Shown: positions 41,772-51,434 of the stretch, one piece after another | Layout of the letters: each line of letters opens with the position of its first letter | Numbering within the stretch: position 1 is the first letter of the stretch | Source: Paenibacillus marchantiophytorum | Lineage (GTDB): Bacteria; Bacillota; Bacilli; Paenibacillales; NBRC-103111 | Reading direction: 5' to 3' | Assembly (NCBI RefSeq): GCF_014640555.1 | Contig: NZ_BMHE01000015.1 | Location: 1 to 64,000 of the forward strand | DNA length: 64,000 nucleotides | The notes under the pieces: generated by a model | Told to the model about the DNA's origin: nothing | Database searches by the model: none | Seen by the model: only the letters and a program-made list of their open reading frames with translations | Made by a program: the position numbers and the translations under genes

Positions 41772-43355
41772 GTGAACGAGAACCTGCTCCAGTACTGGGA
41801 AAAGGTGAAGCAATATTGGAATCGATACAGTAAGACGACAAAAATCACTTTCATAGCAACTGTGTTCTTATTGATTCTAACTGCCGCAATTATAAGTATT
41901 AATTTATCTAAGACGGATTATTCATTGGCTTTTACAGAACTACAGCCTAGCGATGCTTCTGCTATTAAAGGTTATCTGGATACAGCTAAGATTCCTTATA
42001 AACTTAGTGCTGATGGTAAAAGTATCGAAGTTCCTACCAGCGAAGTAGCAAATGTGAAACTTGGGGTAGAATCACAAGGTTTAAATAAAAATGGATCATT
42101 AGGCTTCGGTGCTTTTAGCAGCAGCAGTTCATTTGGTATCACAGATAACGAATTTAAAGTGAAATATTTGAACGCAATTCAAGGGGAATTGCAGCAGCTG
42201 ATTAATTCGAATCAAGCGATCGGTAGTTCAAAGGTTTTGATTTCACTGCCAGAAGAAGGTCCGTTCTTACAACAGCAGCAAGAGAAAGCGACTGCATCTG
42301 TGGTCTTGCAAATGAAACAAGGCTATTCATTGGATCAAGCCAAGATTGATACGATTTATAATTTAGTCTCTCACAGTGTCAAGAATCTTCCCGTAGAGAA
42401 TATCACCATCTCTAATCAATATGGGGAAAGCCTAGTGTCTTCTAAGGCAGGCGGAACTTCATCTTCAAGTCTGGTTTCAAATCAATCCGATATTAACAAT
42501 CAATTCCGAAATGATTTGCAGAAGAACATTAATAATATGCTTGGAACTATGTTTGGTCGCGACAAAGTGAATGTTAGTGTCTTCTCAACGATGAATTTTG
42601 ATCAAAAGAAGAGCAAAGAGCAGCTTGTCAGCGCGCCAAATCAAGTTGATCAAAAAGGTTTGGAAATCTCTTTGCAAGAAGCTACTGAATCTTATGTTAA
42701 TAAAGGTGCTGGTGCAGCAAGCGGAGTCCCAGGCACAGGGTCGACGGATGTACCAGGGTATCCGGGTTCTAGCGCCTCAGGCAATTCCAATTCCGAGAAA
42801 AATAGCAAGACCGTTAATTACGAAGTAAATAGAATTACGAACGACATTATTTCTACTCCTTATGTTGTCAAAGATTTAAGTATTAATGTCGGTATTGAAC
42901 CGCCTGTTGCTGATGATCCTAACTCTTTGACGGCTGAAACCAAGACAGCGGTTCAAAATGCATTAGTGAACATTGTCAGAACGGCTTTAGCTGATAACAA
43001 GGTTACATATACAGACGAAGACTTGCAGAAAAAAGTTACGGTATTTGCACATTCTTTTGCAAAACCGAAAGATACGCTTGCTTCCAAAACTACGCAGTAT
43101 TTGATGTATGGTGGTCTTGCACTAGCGGCGCTTGCGATTGGACTTATTGCTGGACTAGCGATCAGAAAGCGGAGACGAGCTGCTGCGCAATTAGAACAAG
43201 ATATGAACTTGGCAGCGAGCAAAGCTGAGCTTCCTACCGTGGATATTGAAAATGTAACTAATGACAACCAAGTGCGTAAGCAACTGGAAGCTCTTGCGAA
43301 AAAGCGCCCAGAAGACTTTGTTAACTTACTTCGTACTTGGTTAGTAGACGAATAG
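41772..43355 (+). CDS. fliF: Flagellar MS-ring protein FliF
   Basis: 527 residues with a GTG start (GAGGTGAAAGT upstream). It forms the membrane ring on which the motor is built. Membrane helix 1 is at about 24-44 and helix 2 at about 440-462 (YGGLALAALAIGLIAGLAI). The periplasmic region has two ring-building motifs and a Gly/Ser/Pro-rich linker (about 310-345). The C-terminal cytoplasmic tail EDFVNLLRTWLVDE binds FliG. Confidence 0.97.
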   Translation: MNENLLQYWEKVKQYWNRYSKTTKITFIATVFLLILTAAIISINLSKTDYSLAFTELQPSDASAIKGYLDTAKIPYKLSADGKSIEVPTSEVANVKLGVESQGLNKNGSLGFGAFSSSSSFGITDNEFKVKYLNAIQGELQQLINSNQAIGSSKVLISLPEEGPFLQQQQEKATASVVLQMKQGYSLDQAKIDTIYNLVSHSVKNLPVENITISNQYGESLVSSKAGGTSSSSLVSNQSDINNQFRNDLQKNINNMLGTMFGRDKVNVSVFSTMNFDQKKSKEQLVSAPNQVDQKGLEISLQEATESYVNKGAGAASGVPGTGSTDVPGYPGSSASGNSNSEKNSKTVNYEVNRITNDIISTPYVVKDLSINVGIEPPVADDPNSLTAETKTAVQNALVNIVRTALADNKVTYTDEDLQKKVTVFAHSFAKPKDTLASKTTQYLMYGGLALAALAIGLIAGLAIRKRRRAAAQLEQDMNLAASKAELPTVDIENVTNDNQVRKQLEALAKKRPEDFVNLLRTWLVDE

Positions 43356-43367
43356 AGGTGCACTTGT

Positions 43368-44384
43368 ATGGCCAGAGCTGCTCTGCAAGGGTTAACCGGA
43401 CGACAAAAGGCAGCCATTCTTTTGATCAGTTTAGGCCCTGAGGTGTCTGCACAAATATTTAAACACTTGCGAGAAGAAGAAATCGAACAATTGACGCTTG
43501 AAATTGCGAATGTTAGAAAAGTAGATTCTTTAGAAAAAGAAGCGATCTTATCTGAATTCCATCAAATTTGTTTAGCGCAAGAGTTTATCTCGCAAGGGGG
43601 TATTGCTTACGCCAAGGATATTTTGGAAAAGGCGTTGGGTACTCAGAAAGCTTTTGATATCATTAATCGTTTGACGGCAACTTTGCAAGTTAGACCTTTT
43701 GACTTTGCAAGAAAAGCGGATCCAGCTCAAATTCTGAATTTTATTCAGAATGAGAATTCTCAAACAATTGCATTGGTATTGTCTTATTTACAGGCCGAAC
43801 AAGCTTCCATTATTTTGTCTTCCTTGCCACAAGAAAAGCAAGCGGATGTTGCGAAACGTATCGCGCTTATGGATAGTACTTCGCCTGAAGTGATAAGCCA
43901 AGTAGAACGTGTGCTGGAACAGAAGTTATCTTCTACCGTAACGCAAGATTATACAAATGCCGGTGGTATTGCTTCTATCGTCCAAATTTTGAATGGTGTT
44001 GACCGCGGAACAGAGCGTACAATTCTCGACTCCCTAGAAATTCAGGATCCAGAACTGGCCGAAGAAATCAAAAAACGGATGTTTGTATTCGAAGATATTG
44101 TCAATATCGACAATCGTTCTATTCAACGTATTATTCGTGATATTGAGAATGCCGACTTGCAGCTCGCACTCAAAGTTGCAAGCGAGGAAGTACGCGATGT
44201 ATTGTTCAAAAACATGTCCAAACGTATGGCCGAGACGTTCAAGGAAGAAATGGAATTCATGGGTCCCGTTCGTTTGCGTGATGTGGAAGAAGCTCAAACT
44301 AGAATCGTTGCCACTATTCGCCGTCTAGAGGAATCAGGTGAAATCATCATTGCACGCGGTGGAGGAGACGATATTATTGTCTAA
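43368..44384 (+). CDS. fliG: Flagellar motor switch protein FliG
   Basis: 338 residues. It couples stator ion flow to rotation. The N-terminal domain has TGRQKAAILLISLGPEVSAQ, the middle domain the EHPQ-equivalent ENSQTIALVLSYL, and the C-terminal charged torque helix lies near VFEDIVNIDNRSIQRIIRDI. It overlaps the fliH start by 8 bp. Confidence 0.98.
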   Translation: MARAALQGLTGRQKAAILLISLGPEVSAQIFKHLREEEIEQLTLEIANVRKVDSLEKEAILSEFHQICLAQEFISQGGIAYAKDILEKALGTQKAFDIINRLTATLQVRPFDFARKADPAQILNFIQNENSQTIALVLSYLQAEQASIILSSLPQEKQADVAKRIALMDSTSPEVISQVERVLEQKLSSTVTQDYTNAGGIASIVQILNGVDRGTERTILDSLEIQDPELAEEIKKRMFVFEDIVNIDNRSIQRIIRDIENADLQLALKVASEEVRDVLFKNMSKRMAETFKEEMEFMGPVRLRDVEEAQTRIVATIRRLEESGEIIIARGGGDDIIV

Positions 44385-45192
44385 TATCATTAAATCATTT
44401 GCTTATTTCCCTTTAGATGATAAGAAGTTAGTCGAAACCATTTCTCCTCTTCCGTTCATGCAAGAACAAGATTCTGATGAACTGACATTTGAGCAGCAAC
44501 AAGAAATTGCAGAAGCAACATCGTTGAAAGATCAGATTCTTCAAGATGCTGAAGCTTTCGCTAATGAACAAATTCATCAGGCCATGCAGGAAACTGCCAC
44601 ACTTCGTGAACAAGCAAATGAAGAAATTAACCATTGGTGGGAAGCACGCCGTTCTCAAGATGAAGAACTTATTGCCAGTTCGAAGCAAGCTGGTTATGAA
44701 GAAGGTTATCAATTAGGAATAGCCCAAGCAGAAGATGTACTCAGACAAGAGCACGGAGAAATGCTGGCAGAGGCTCAAGCTATTTTGGAACAATCTTATA
44801 AGCTTAAACAACAAATCATACAGGAATCAGAACCTTTTCTAATTGAACTCAGTACCTCTATCGCGGAGAAAGTTATTGGTCGACAATTAACACTTCAGCC
44901 AGAATGGGTTATTGATTTAATTCAGTCTGTCCTTTCGCGCAGACGTGAGAAGGGGATTATCGCTCTCTGCGTGGCACCTTCACAATTCGCCTATATTCAA
45001 GACGCGAGGGAAGAACTGCTTACATCGATTGACTCACAAGCAGAACTGCAAATCATTCCCGATTCCACTGTACAAGATCGGGGATGTGTGATCCGTTCCT
45101 CATTTGGGAGCATTGATGCAAGGATTGATACTCAATTAAAAGAGATCAAGTCTGCCCTACAACAACTGGCGACTCAAAGCGAGGGAATCTAA
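44377..45192 (+). CDS. fliH: Flagellar assembly protein FliH
   Basis: 272 residues with a TTG start at 44377, chosen because GGTGGAGGAGACG lies just upstream inside fliG; a longer frame overlapping fliG by 47 bp has no site. It is the peripheral stalk of the export ATPase. The middle is Glu/Gln-rich coiled coil (about 40-130). The C-terminal FliH domain has IAEKVIGRQLTLQPEWVIDL and DSTVQDRGCVIRSSFGSID. Followed by fliI after 2 bp. Confidence 0.95.
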   Translation: MSNIIKSFAYFPLDDKKLVETISPLPFMQEQDSDELTFEQQQEIAEATSLKDQILQDAEAFANEQIHQAMQETATLREQANEEINHWWEARRSQDEELIASSKQAGYEEGYQLGIAQAEDVLRQEHGEMLAEAQAILEQSYKLKQQIIQESEPFLIELSTSIAEKVIGRQLTLQPEWVIDLIQSVLSRRREKGIIALCVAPSQFAYIQDAREELLTSIDSQAELQIIPDSTVQDRGCVIRSSFGSIDARIDTQLKEIKSALQQLATQSEGI

Positions 45193-45194
45193 TC

Positions 45195-46520
45195 ATGAGT
45201 CATTCTTCGCCAAAAGCGGATAAATACAAAGAGCACTTGCACACCATTGATCCAATCCGAGTCAACGGTAAAGTGACCCAAGTCATTGGGTTAACGGTTG
45301 AATCTGAAGGGCCAGATGTAAGTATTGGTGACCTTTGTTACATTTATCCACATAAATCGAATAAGCCGTTAAAAGCTGAAGTTGTTGGTTTTCGCAGCAA
45401 CAAAGTTATTCTTATGCCTTTGGGCGATTTAGATGCTATTGGTCCAGGTTGTGATGTTGTTGGTACTGGAAAACCACTAACGGTTCAAGTGGGGCACGAG
45501 TTGCTTGGCAAAGTATTAGATGGTTTAGGACAGCCTTTGGATGGTTCCTTCTTGCCTTCAAGAATGGCGCAGTACTCGACCAATAATGTGCCAGGCAATC
45601 CACTCACACGGCCTCGTGTGCTACATCCAATTTCTGTAGGGGTTCGCTGTATTGACGGATTGCTGACCATTGGTAAGGGACAACGTGTCGGTATTTTCGC
45701 TGGTTCTGGTGTCGGTAAAAGTACATTAATGGGTATGATTGCCCGTAATACCTCAGCGGATGTCAATGTAATTGCTCTAATCGGAGAGCGTGGACGTGAG
45801 GTTCTTGATTTTATTGAAAGAGATTTAGGGCCTGAAGGGCTTGCCAGATCAGTTGTCATCGTTGCAACATCGGATCAACCAGCTCTAATTCGAATCAAAG
45901 GCGCGATGATTGCTACCAGCATTGCTGAATACTTCCGAGATCGCGGTCTAAATGTGATGATGATGATGGATTCTGTTACTCGTTTTGCCATGGCACAACG
46001 TGAAGTCGGTCTTGCCGTCGGTGAACCTCCTGCTACACGGGGTTATACCCCTTCGGTTTTTGCCATGCTGCCACGTCTCTTGGAGCGTTCAGGAACTGGT
46101 CCCAAAGGATCTATTACTGCGTTCTACACAGTGCTAGTAGACGGGGATGACATGAATGAGCCAATCGCTGATGCCGTGCGTGGTATCCTCGATGGTCATA
46201 TCGTCTTGAACCGCAATATTGCCAACAGAGGACATTATCCGGCGATTGACGTATTATCCAGTGTAAGTCGTGTTATGAAAGAAATTGTTCCCTCTGAACA
46301 TATGGAAGCTGCCGATCAGTTGAAGCGACTTCTCTCTATATATAAAGATTCGGAAGACCTTATCAATATAGGGGCATACCAAAAAGGTTCTAATCCAAAT
46401 ATTGATTTGGCAATGGATAATATTGAGGCCATATGGGATTTTACCAAACAAAAGACGAGTGAGAAGTTAACTTATGAAGAAGCTCAAGAACGTTTGATTC
46501 ATGAATTTTATAAGGGATGA
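45195..46520 (+). CDS. fliI: Flagellar export ATPase FliI
   Basis: 441 residues, homologous to F1-ATPase beta. Walker A GIFAGSGVGKSTLMGMIARN (about 166-185), catalytic Glu in IALIGERGREVLDFIE, and MMMMDSVTRFAMAQREVGLA near 254. It energises export of rod, hook and filament proteins. The ATG start overlaps no other gene; RBS GAGGGAATCTAATC. Confidence 0.98.
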   Translation: MSHSSPKADKYKEHLHTIDPIRVNGKVTQVIGLTVESEGPDVSIGDLCYIYPHKSNKPLKAEVVGFRSNKVILMPLGDLDAIGPGCDVVGTGKPLTVQVGHELLGKVLDGLGQPLDGSFLPSRMAQYSTNNVPGNPLTRPRVLHPISVGVRCIDGLLTIGKGQRVGIFAGSGVGKSTLMGMIARNTSADVNVIALIGERGREVLDFIERDLGPEGLARSVVIVATSDQPALIRIKGAMIATSIAEYFRDRGLNVMMMMDSVTRFAMAQREVGLAVGEPPATRGYTPSVFAMLPRLLERSGTGPKGSITAFYTVLVDGDDMNEPIADAVRGILDGHIVLNRNIANRGHYPAIDVLSSVSRVMKEIVPSEHMEAADQLKRLLSIYKDSEDLINIGAYQKGSNPNIDLAMDNIEAIWDFTKQKTSEKLTYEEAQERLIHEFYKG

Positions 46521-46529
46521 GGGTCCTGA

Positions 46530-46973
46530 ATGAACTTTCGCTATTCTTTCCAACAAATTGTCAACTTGAAAAACAATGAAAGAACACAGGCAGAGTGGAT
46601 TTTGTCGGAGGCAATGGGTCAATTACGGACTGAAGAAACGAATTTAAGTGGATTATTTGAACAAAAAGAAAATCTTCAGAATGAAATGGCGGATGAATCT
46701 AGTCATTCCGTATCCATTTCAAAAATGATGATGATGCAAAGCTATATGAATCATGTTGACCAACAAATTGCAAGAAAACATCAAGATGTGCAGCAAGCTC
46801 AACATATTGTACACAAAAAGCGAGAGCACCTCTCTGAAAGAATGGTTGACGAAAAGGTTTGGTCCAAAGCTAGAGAAAAAGCGTTCAACCAATTCCAAGC
46901 GTTCGTTGCCAAAAAAGAGCAGGATACGCTGGATGAAATGGCGACAAATCGTTTCAAGCGATTAACGTATTGA
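46530..46973 (+). CDS. fliJ: Flagellar export chaperone FliJ
   Basis: 147 residues, almost wholly coiled coil, like the F1 gamma subunit it mimics in the FliI hexamer. N-terminal NFRYSFQQIVNLKNNERTQA and the C-terminal QDTLDEMATNRF are family features. RBS GATGAGGGTCCTG. Confidence 0.93.
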   Translation: MNFRYSFQQIVNLKNNERTQAEWILSEAMGQLRTEETNLSGLFEQKENLQNEMADESSHSVSISKMMMMQSYMNHVDQQIARKHQDVQQAQHIVHKKREHLSERMVDEKVWSKAREKAFNQFQAFVAKKEQDTLDEMATNRFKRLTY

Positions 46974-46996
46974 GGATGTAAAGGAGGGAAGAGGAG

Positions 46997-47914
46997 ATGG
47001 CCGATACCAACATTGAGGGTGCATCCTATAGTGCACTGGAACGATTTCTGATATGGTTTGTCATCCCCTTTGTGTTCACGGCGGTTTTGCTCTTCGTGCT
47101 GTTATCTATCTTTGATTACGATATCAAGAGCAGTATTCAGAAGGCACTGCACAATACACCAGTCATAGGGACGATTGTTCCTGCTCCTAAGGAGAAAACC
47201 GTTGTGAACGGCACTGCTAAACCACAAACGGCTGAGCAAAACGTGAAAGTCAAAGATGATGAAATCACTAAGCTGAATGGAAGAGTTGCTGAATTGCAAG
47301 CAGCCCTTCAGAAAGCAGAGTCGACTTCAGAACAAAAAGATCTTTCTATTAAAGAGGCGCAGTCGAAATTGACCGAGCTCGAAGAAAAGTTGAAAGACAA
47401 AACGCAAACTCAGGAAGAATACAATAATCAGATTACACAACTAGCCAATATGTACGCAAAAATGACGCCAAGCAAAGCGGCGCCAATCATCGAAGCTTTA
47501 ACGCAGAAAGAAATGGTACTTATCTTCTCTATGATGAAATCCGACAGTCGAGGAGCGATTCTTGAAAAAATGGATGCAGCCAAGGCTGCTGAAGCTTCCA
47601 TTGGACTCAAAGACGTTGTACCTGTTCGGGACAAAGAAATTGCTGCTTTGCAAGAAAGATTATCAATGAATGGTTCCAAAGATACGACTAAATCAACAAC
47701 CACCGTTAGCAAATCGGATCTCGGACAAACTTTTGCTAATATGACGCCAAAAAGCGCTTCATCTGTTTTATTGGAAATGAATAAGTCAAATCCAGAAAAG
47801 GTATTGGCAATTCTAAGTGGGATGGACAATGCCTCACGCTCAAAAGTCATGTCATCACTTTCAGATGCGAATAAGGAAATCGCTGCTGCCATTTCAGCCA
47901 AACTTGTTCAATAA
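46997..47914 (+). CDS. ylxF: MotE-like/YlxF membrane coiled-coil protein
   Basis: 305 residues. One membrane helix (about 15-38), a linker, a coiled coil (about 88-140), then two MgtE-N/MotE-like helical repeats: YAKMTPSKAAPIIEAL with MVLIFSMMKSDSRGAILEKM, and FANMTPKSASSVLLEM with KVLAILSGMDNASRSKVMSS. It occupies the ylxF place between fliJ and fliK. MotE proteins chaperone MotC in alpha-proteobacteria; in Firmicutes the role is unproven. RBS AAAGGAGGGAAGAGGAG. Confidence 0.85.
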   Translation: MADTNIEGASYSALERFLIWFVIPFVFTAVLLFVLLSIFDYDIKSSIQKALHNTPVIGTIVPAPKEKTVVNGTAKPQTAEQNVKVKDDEITKLNGRVAELQAALQKAESTSEQKDLSIKEAQSKLTELEEKLKDKTQTQEEYNNQITQLANMYAKMTPSKAAPIIEALTQKEMVLIFSMMKSDSRGAILEKMDAAKAAEASIGLKDVVPVRDKEIAALQERLSMNGSKDTTKSTTTVSKSDLGQTFANMTPKSASSVLLEMNKSNPEKVLAILSGMDNASRSKVMSSLSDANKEIAAAISAKLVQ

Positions 47915-47947
47915 GCAATGTGGATGTCATGAAGGGAGGTGAATAAA

Positions 47948-49381
47948 ATGGATGTTCAAATAGCTAAAGTTCCAACTGCGAATACAACTTCCACAGCAAC
48001 TACTGGTAAAACAGCGTCCACAGATGCTGCATCCAAAGATGCTTTTAACCAAGTTTTGGGAGGACAACTATCGCAGGAGTCAACGACAGGGGAACAAAGT
48101 GCAACAGATCCCGCAATTTCGCTAAATATGCTGCTGCAGATGCTGCAAAGTTTGGTTCTACCCATACAAGGAGCAACTGCACAACCTGATCAAGGAACAG
48201 AGGATCAACCTCTTCCTGAGATGCTGCTAGAAGCGATGAATAGCAATCCAGCATTAGCAGAGCAATTGTTGCAAGACCCTAAAGTTAGCCAATGGTTTGC
48301 AGATGCTAAGCAACTATTGCAAACGCTTGGTGACGGACAAGCCAGCGGAGCCTTTCCTTTATCCAATGGATTGAACTTGCAACCTGCAGATACGTTAAAC
48401 TTAGATGCACAGAACACGTTGCTCGCGCTTGCTACTTTAACGAAACAACAACCGGACAACCCGATTGTGAAGTTTCTTAATCAAGACTTGCAGAACACGA
48501 TTCAACCTTTGCTTCCTGAACTGATGGCGAATCTGAAAGGACCAGCTATAACTTCTAAACCAGCAACACCAGTTGTAGGAGCAGCAGAAGATTCAGTAGA
48601 TGGAAACAAAGAAGAATTAGTTCATGTAGACAAAGCTAGCCATCATAAGCGTGCAAGTAATCTGGTTTTGCCACAGAAACTGGATGGCGATTCATTCACA
48701 CTTGTGCAACAACCTAAGTCCAGATTAGAACTGCTTGCGGCAAAAAATGTTTTCATTTCGTCAACGCTCAAGTCACAAACAGATTCCAAAGAATCTTTCG
48801 TTGACCTTGTAGATTTGCCAACTGAATCCAATCTTTCCACCAATACTGTTGTAACGATTGCAGATCTTCAGAAAGCACAGATCGCTAATACAGCTGTAGT
48901 GAAAGCTCCTGCAACCATTAACGCAGGTAATTTTGCTGAAGAAATGACAGACCATGTTCTGAAGAACATGAAGATTACAGTGGCTGGCTCATTCTCTGAA
49001 GCGAAGCTTTCCTTGTTTCCCAAAAACCTGGGTCAAGTTGATGTTAGAATCTCCATGCATGACGGTCAATTAATCGCGCAATTCGCAGCGGATACTTTAG
49101 CCGGCAAGCAGATGTTAGAAAGTCAGCTTCCATCGCTAAGACAAGCGCTTCAGGTTCAAGGTTTGCAAGTAGAGAAACTGGAAGTTACGCAGAACCAGAA
49201 TATGCAATCGAGTATGTTCCAGGATCAACGTCAACAACAGACCTTTGGTCAATCACAGCAGCAAAACAAGAATCGTACTGGCAATTTTCAAGAAGATGCT
49301 CTTGATTTTAATCAAGAAATCGACAATATTGCTCAAGTTCGTACCGCTGTGAATGGTAACTCCTTCGATGTCATTGCCTAG
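47948..49381 (+). CDS. fliK: Flagellar hook-length control protein FliK
   Basis: 477 residues from the ATG at 47948 (GAAGGGAGGTGAATAAA upstream). It is a secreted ruler that ends hook growth by switching FlhB specificity. The N-terminal 300 residues are low-complexity (Thr/Ala/Gln-rich). The conserved C-terminal domain has KLSLFPKNLGQVDVRISM and QLPSLRQALQVQGLQVEKLE, then a Gln/Asn-rich tail. Confidence 0.93.
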   Translation: MDVQIAKVPTANTTSTATTGKTASTDAASKDAFNQVLGGQLSQESTTGEQSATDPAISLNMLLQMLQSLVLPIQGATAQPDQGTEDQPLPEMLLEAMNSNPALAEQLLQDPKVSQWFADAKQLLQTLGDGQASGAFPLSNGLNLQPADTLNLDAQNTLLALATLTKQQPDNPIVKFLNQDLQNTIQPLLPELMANLKGPAITSKPATPVVGAAEDSVDGNKEELVHVDKASHHKRASNLVLPQKLDGDSFTLVQQPKSRLELLAAKNVFISSTLKSQTDSKESFVDLVDLPTESNLSTNTVVTIADLQKAQIANTAVVKAPATINAGNFAEEMTDHVLKNMKITVAGSFSEAKLSLFPKNLGQVDVRISMHDGQLIAQFAADTLAGKQMLESQLPSLRQALQVQGLQVEKLEVTQNQNMQSSMFQDQRQQQTFGQSQQQNKNRTGNFQEDALDFNQEIDNIAQVRTAVNGNSFDVIA

Positions 49382-49414
49382 ATGAATACATATGAAGCAG
49401 TTGGAGGTGATAGT

Positions 49415-49858
49415 ATGGCTTCAAACCCGGTTGTAGGAAATGTGTCAGATTTAATTAATGCAGGCAATAATGCCAAGACGAAACAAAAAGACAACAATAC
49501 ATTAGGCAAAGATGATTTTCTCAAGATTTTGATCACACAGCTTCAAAATCAAGACCCGACTCAGCCTTTGCAAGATAAAGAATTTATCGCTCAGATGGCA
49601 CAGTTCACATCCGTTGAGCAATTAACGAATATGGCTGGTGAAATGAAGCTGATGCGCCAATCTCTTGGTTTCGTGTCAGGGTTAATTGGCAAATCGGTGA
49701 CGTGGACGGATATAGATTCATCTGGTGCTTCCTCTGAAAAAACAGGTATCGTAGATTCCATTACGTTCAAAGATGGCAATCAATATGCTACTGTGAAGGG
49801 AGTGGAAATTTCTCTCGACAAGCTTAAAAGAATTGAGAATGTTGGAGAAACAAAATGA
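49415..49858 (+). CDS. flgD: Flagellar hook assembly protein FlgD
   Basis: 147 residues from the ATG at 49415 (TTGGAGGTGATAGT upstream). The earlier ATG at 49382, directly after the fliK stop, has no site. FlgD caps the growing hook. The N-terminal motif LGKDDFLKILITQLQNQDPT and FIAQMAQFTSVEQLTNM are diagnostic. It is a short form without the Fn3-like C-terminal domain of enteric FlgD. It overlaps the next gene by 4 bp. Confidence 0.95.
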   Translation: MASNPVVGNVSDLINAGNNAKTKQKDNNTLGKDDFLKILITQLQNQDPTQPLQDKEFIAQMAQFTSVEQLTNMAGEMKLMRQSLGFVSGLIGKSVTWTDIDSSGASSEKTGIVDSITFKDGNQYATVKGVEISLDKLKRIENVGETK

Positions 49859-50241
49859 CAGAGAGAATATCCATTGGACAGCTTTATCCTAATGCGGTTT
49901 CTCCAGCGTCTACGAGACGAACACCTGTACAGCAGCCGGTATCTACACCCGGTATTCCTAAGTTTCAACAACTTCTTCAGGAACAATTTGTTCGTTTCAG
50001 TCATCATGCAGAGGTTAGACTTAAGGAGAGAGGCATTCAACTAAAGCCCGAGCAATTGGATAAACTTAGTCAAGCAATCGATAAGGTGGCCGCTAAAGGT
50101 GCCAAAGATGCGCTAATGATTCTGGGCGGCAATGCTTTGATTGTTAATGTTCCTAACCGAACCGTCGTGACGGCGCTTGATGGAACCTCTATGAATGAAC
50201 ATGTATTTACTCAAATCGACAGTGCCATTGTTATCGCATAA
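49855..50241 (+). CDS. TIGR02530 family flagellar operon protein
   Basis: 128 residues. A conserved but uncharacterised protein of Gram-positive flagellar operons, always by flgD. The core reads HHAEVRLKERGIQLKPEQLD, then AIDKVAAKGAKDALMILGG and NRTVVTALDGTSMNEHVFTQ. Coupled to flgD by ATGA. After it, CAGGCT (50246-50251) and AGCCTG (50265-50270) form a small hairpin before flgE. Confidence 0.9.
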   Translation: MTERISIGQLYPNAVSPASTRRTPVQQPVSTPGIPKFQQLLQEQFVRFSHHAEVRLKERGIQLKPEQLDKLSQAIDKVAAKGAKDALMILGGNALIVNVPNRTVVTALDGTSMNEHVFTQIDSAIVIA

Positions 50242-50329
50242 GAATCAGGCTCGACCGTGCAGGAAGCCTGGGGCTGTGGAACGAATGAAGCAGCTCATGA
50301 TTTTAAAAACCGATTGGAGGCCCAAATAG

Positions 50330-51151
50330 ATGTTAAGATCTTTATACTCAGGCGTTTCAGGTATGCGTGGTTTTCAAACGAAATTAGATGTTATCGGTAA
50401 TAACATAGCTAACGTGAATACGATTGGTTTCAAAGGCAGCCGTGTTATGTTCAAAGACATTCTTAGCCAAACTGTTTCCGGTGCGAGTGCTGCCGATGAC
50501 AACCGCGGTGGTGTGAATGCACAGCAAGTTGGTCTAGGAGTTAGTTTGGCAGCAATTGATACTATTCATACAGCAGGCAGTGCCATGACAACGAATGTTA
50601 CAACGGATTTGCGTGTGAATGGTGATGGATTCTTTGCAGTAGGGACAGCGGAGCAAACGGATGCGCCTTACCTTACAAGATCAGGTAACTTCACGTTAGA
50701 TGCTAGCCGCAACTTAGTAAATGCTGAAGGGCTTCATGTGATGGGGGCTGAAGGTGCTGGCCCAATCGTAATTCCTGAAGATATTGTTTCCTTCTCAATC
50801 GCGCAAAATGGAGATATTATTGGTATTGATTCCACAGGTGCAACGGTTACAACAGGACAGAAAATTGGTGTTGTTAAAGTCATCAATCCATCTGGTCTTG
50901 AGAAAATCGGTGGGAATTTGTACCGTATGACAGCCAACGCGAATCCAGGAGGTGCTTTAACTATCGATGTGCCAGGCAATACAGCAACAGGTACAGGCAC
51001 CCTGATCTCAGGTCAATTGGAAATGTCCAATGTTGATTTGACTGGTGAATTTACGGAGATGATCATCGCCCAACGTGGTTTCCAAGCGAATTCACGCATT
51101 ATTACAACTTCCGATGAAGTGCTGCAAGAAGTCGTAAATCTTAAACGCTAA
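50330..51151 (+). CDS. flgE: Flagellar hook protein FlgE (FlgE/FlgG family)
   Basis: 273 residues. N-terminal SLYSGVSGMRGFQTKLDVIG then NNIANVNTIGFKG, and C-terminal EMIIAQRGFQANSRIITTSD are shared by rod and hook proteins. Its place after flgD equals flgE (formerly flgG) of B. subtilis, and its short length (about 264 there) fits, so hook is preferred over distal rod; automated tools may name it FlgG. RBS TTGGAGGCCCAAATAG with an ATG TTA start. Confidence 0.9.
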   Translation: MLRSLYSGVSGMRGFQTKLDVIGNNIANVNTIGFKGSRVMFKDILSQTVSGASAADDNRGGVNAQQVGLGVSLAAIDTIHTAGSAMTTNVTTDLRVNGDGFFAVGTAEQTDAPYLTRSGNFTLDASRNLVNAEGLHVMGAEGAGPIVIPEDIVSFSIAQNGDIIGIDSTGATVTTGQKIGVVKVINPSGLEKIGGNLYRMTANANPGGALTIDVPGNTATGTGTLISGQLEMSNVDLTGEFTEMIIAQRGFQANSRIITTSDEVLQEVVNLKR

Positions 51152-51170
51152 TTTTCAGTAATGTGAAGTG

Positions 51171-51189
51171 AGGGGAGCTTGCCTCCCCT
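51171..51189 (+). other. GC-rich hairpin between flgE and swrD
   Basis: AGGGGAG (51171-51177) and CTCCCCT (51183-51189) form a perfect 7-bp stem with a 5-base loop. The next bases are TATCC, not a T-run, so mRNA stabilisation or partial attenuation is more likely than termination. Confidence 0.45.
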
Positions 51190-51212
51190 TATCCTGATAC
51201 AGGAGGAGAAGC

Positions 51213-51434
51213 ATGATTTCTCTCACACGTTTAAATGGCAAGCCTATTTTTCTGAATGCCTTATTAATTGAACAGATTGAAGAGACTCCTGATACCATGA
51301 TTAGTTTAACAACAGGAAAGAAAATCACAGTTCTCGAAAAGGCAGAGGTTGTGGTAAGCTTAGTGCGGACCTACATGCAGGAGATTGGCTCAGTTCGAGC
51401 GACTATTAAGTCCAAGGATGCGGAGGGTTCGTAA
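51213..51434 (+). CDS. swrD: Swarming protein SwrD (FlbD family)
   Basis: 73 residues. In B. subtilis SwrD raises flagellar motor power for swarming. MISLTRLNGKPIFLNALLIE and the SLTTGKKITV stretch are family features. RBS ACAGGAGGAGAAGC. Directly adjoins fliL. Confidence 0.9.
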   Translation: MISLTRLNGKPIFLNALLIEQIEETPDTMISLTTGKKITVLEKAEVVVSLVRTYMQEIGSVRATIKSKDAEGS

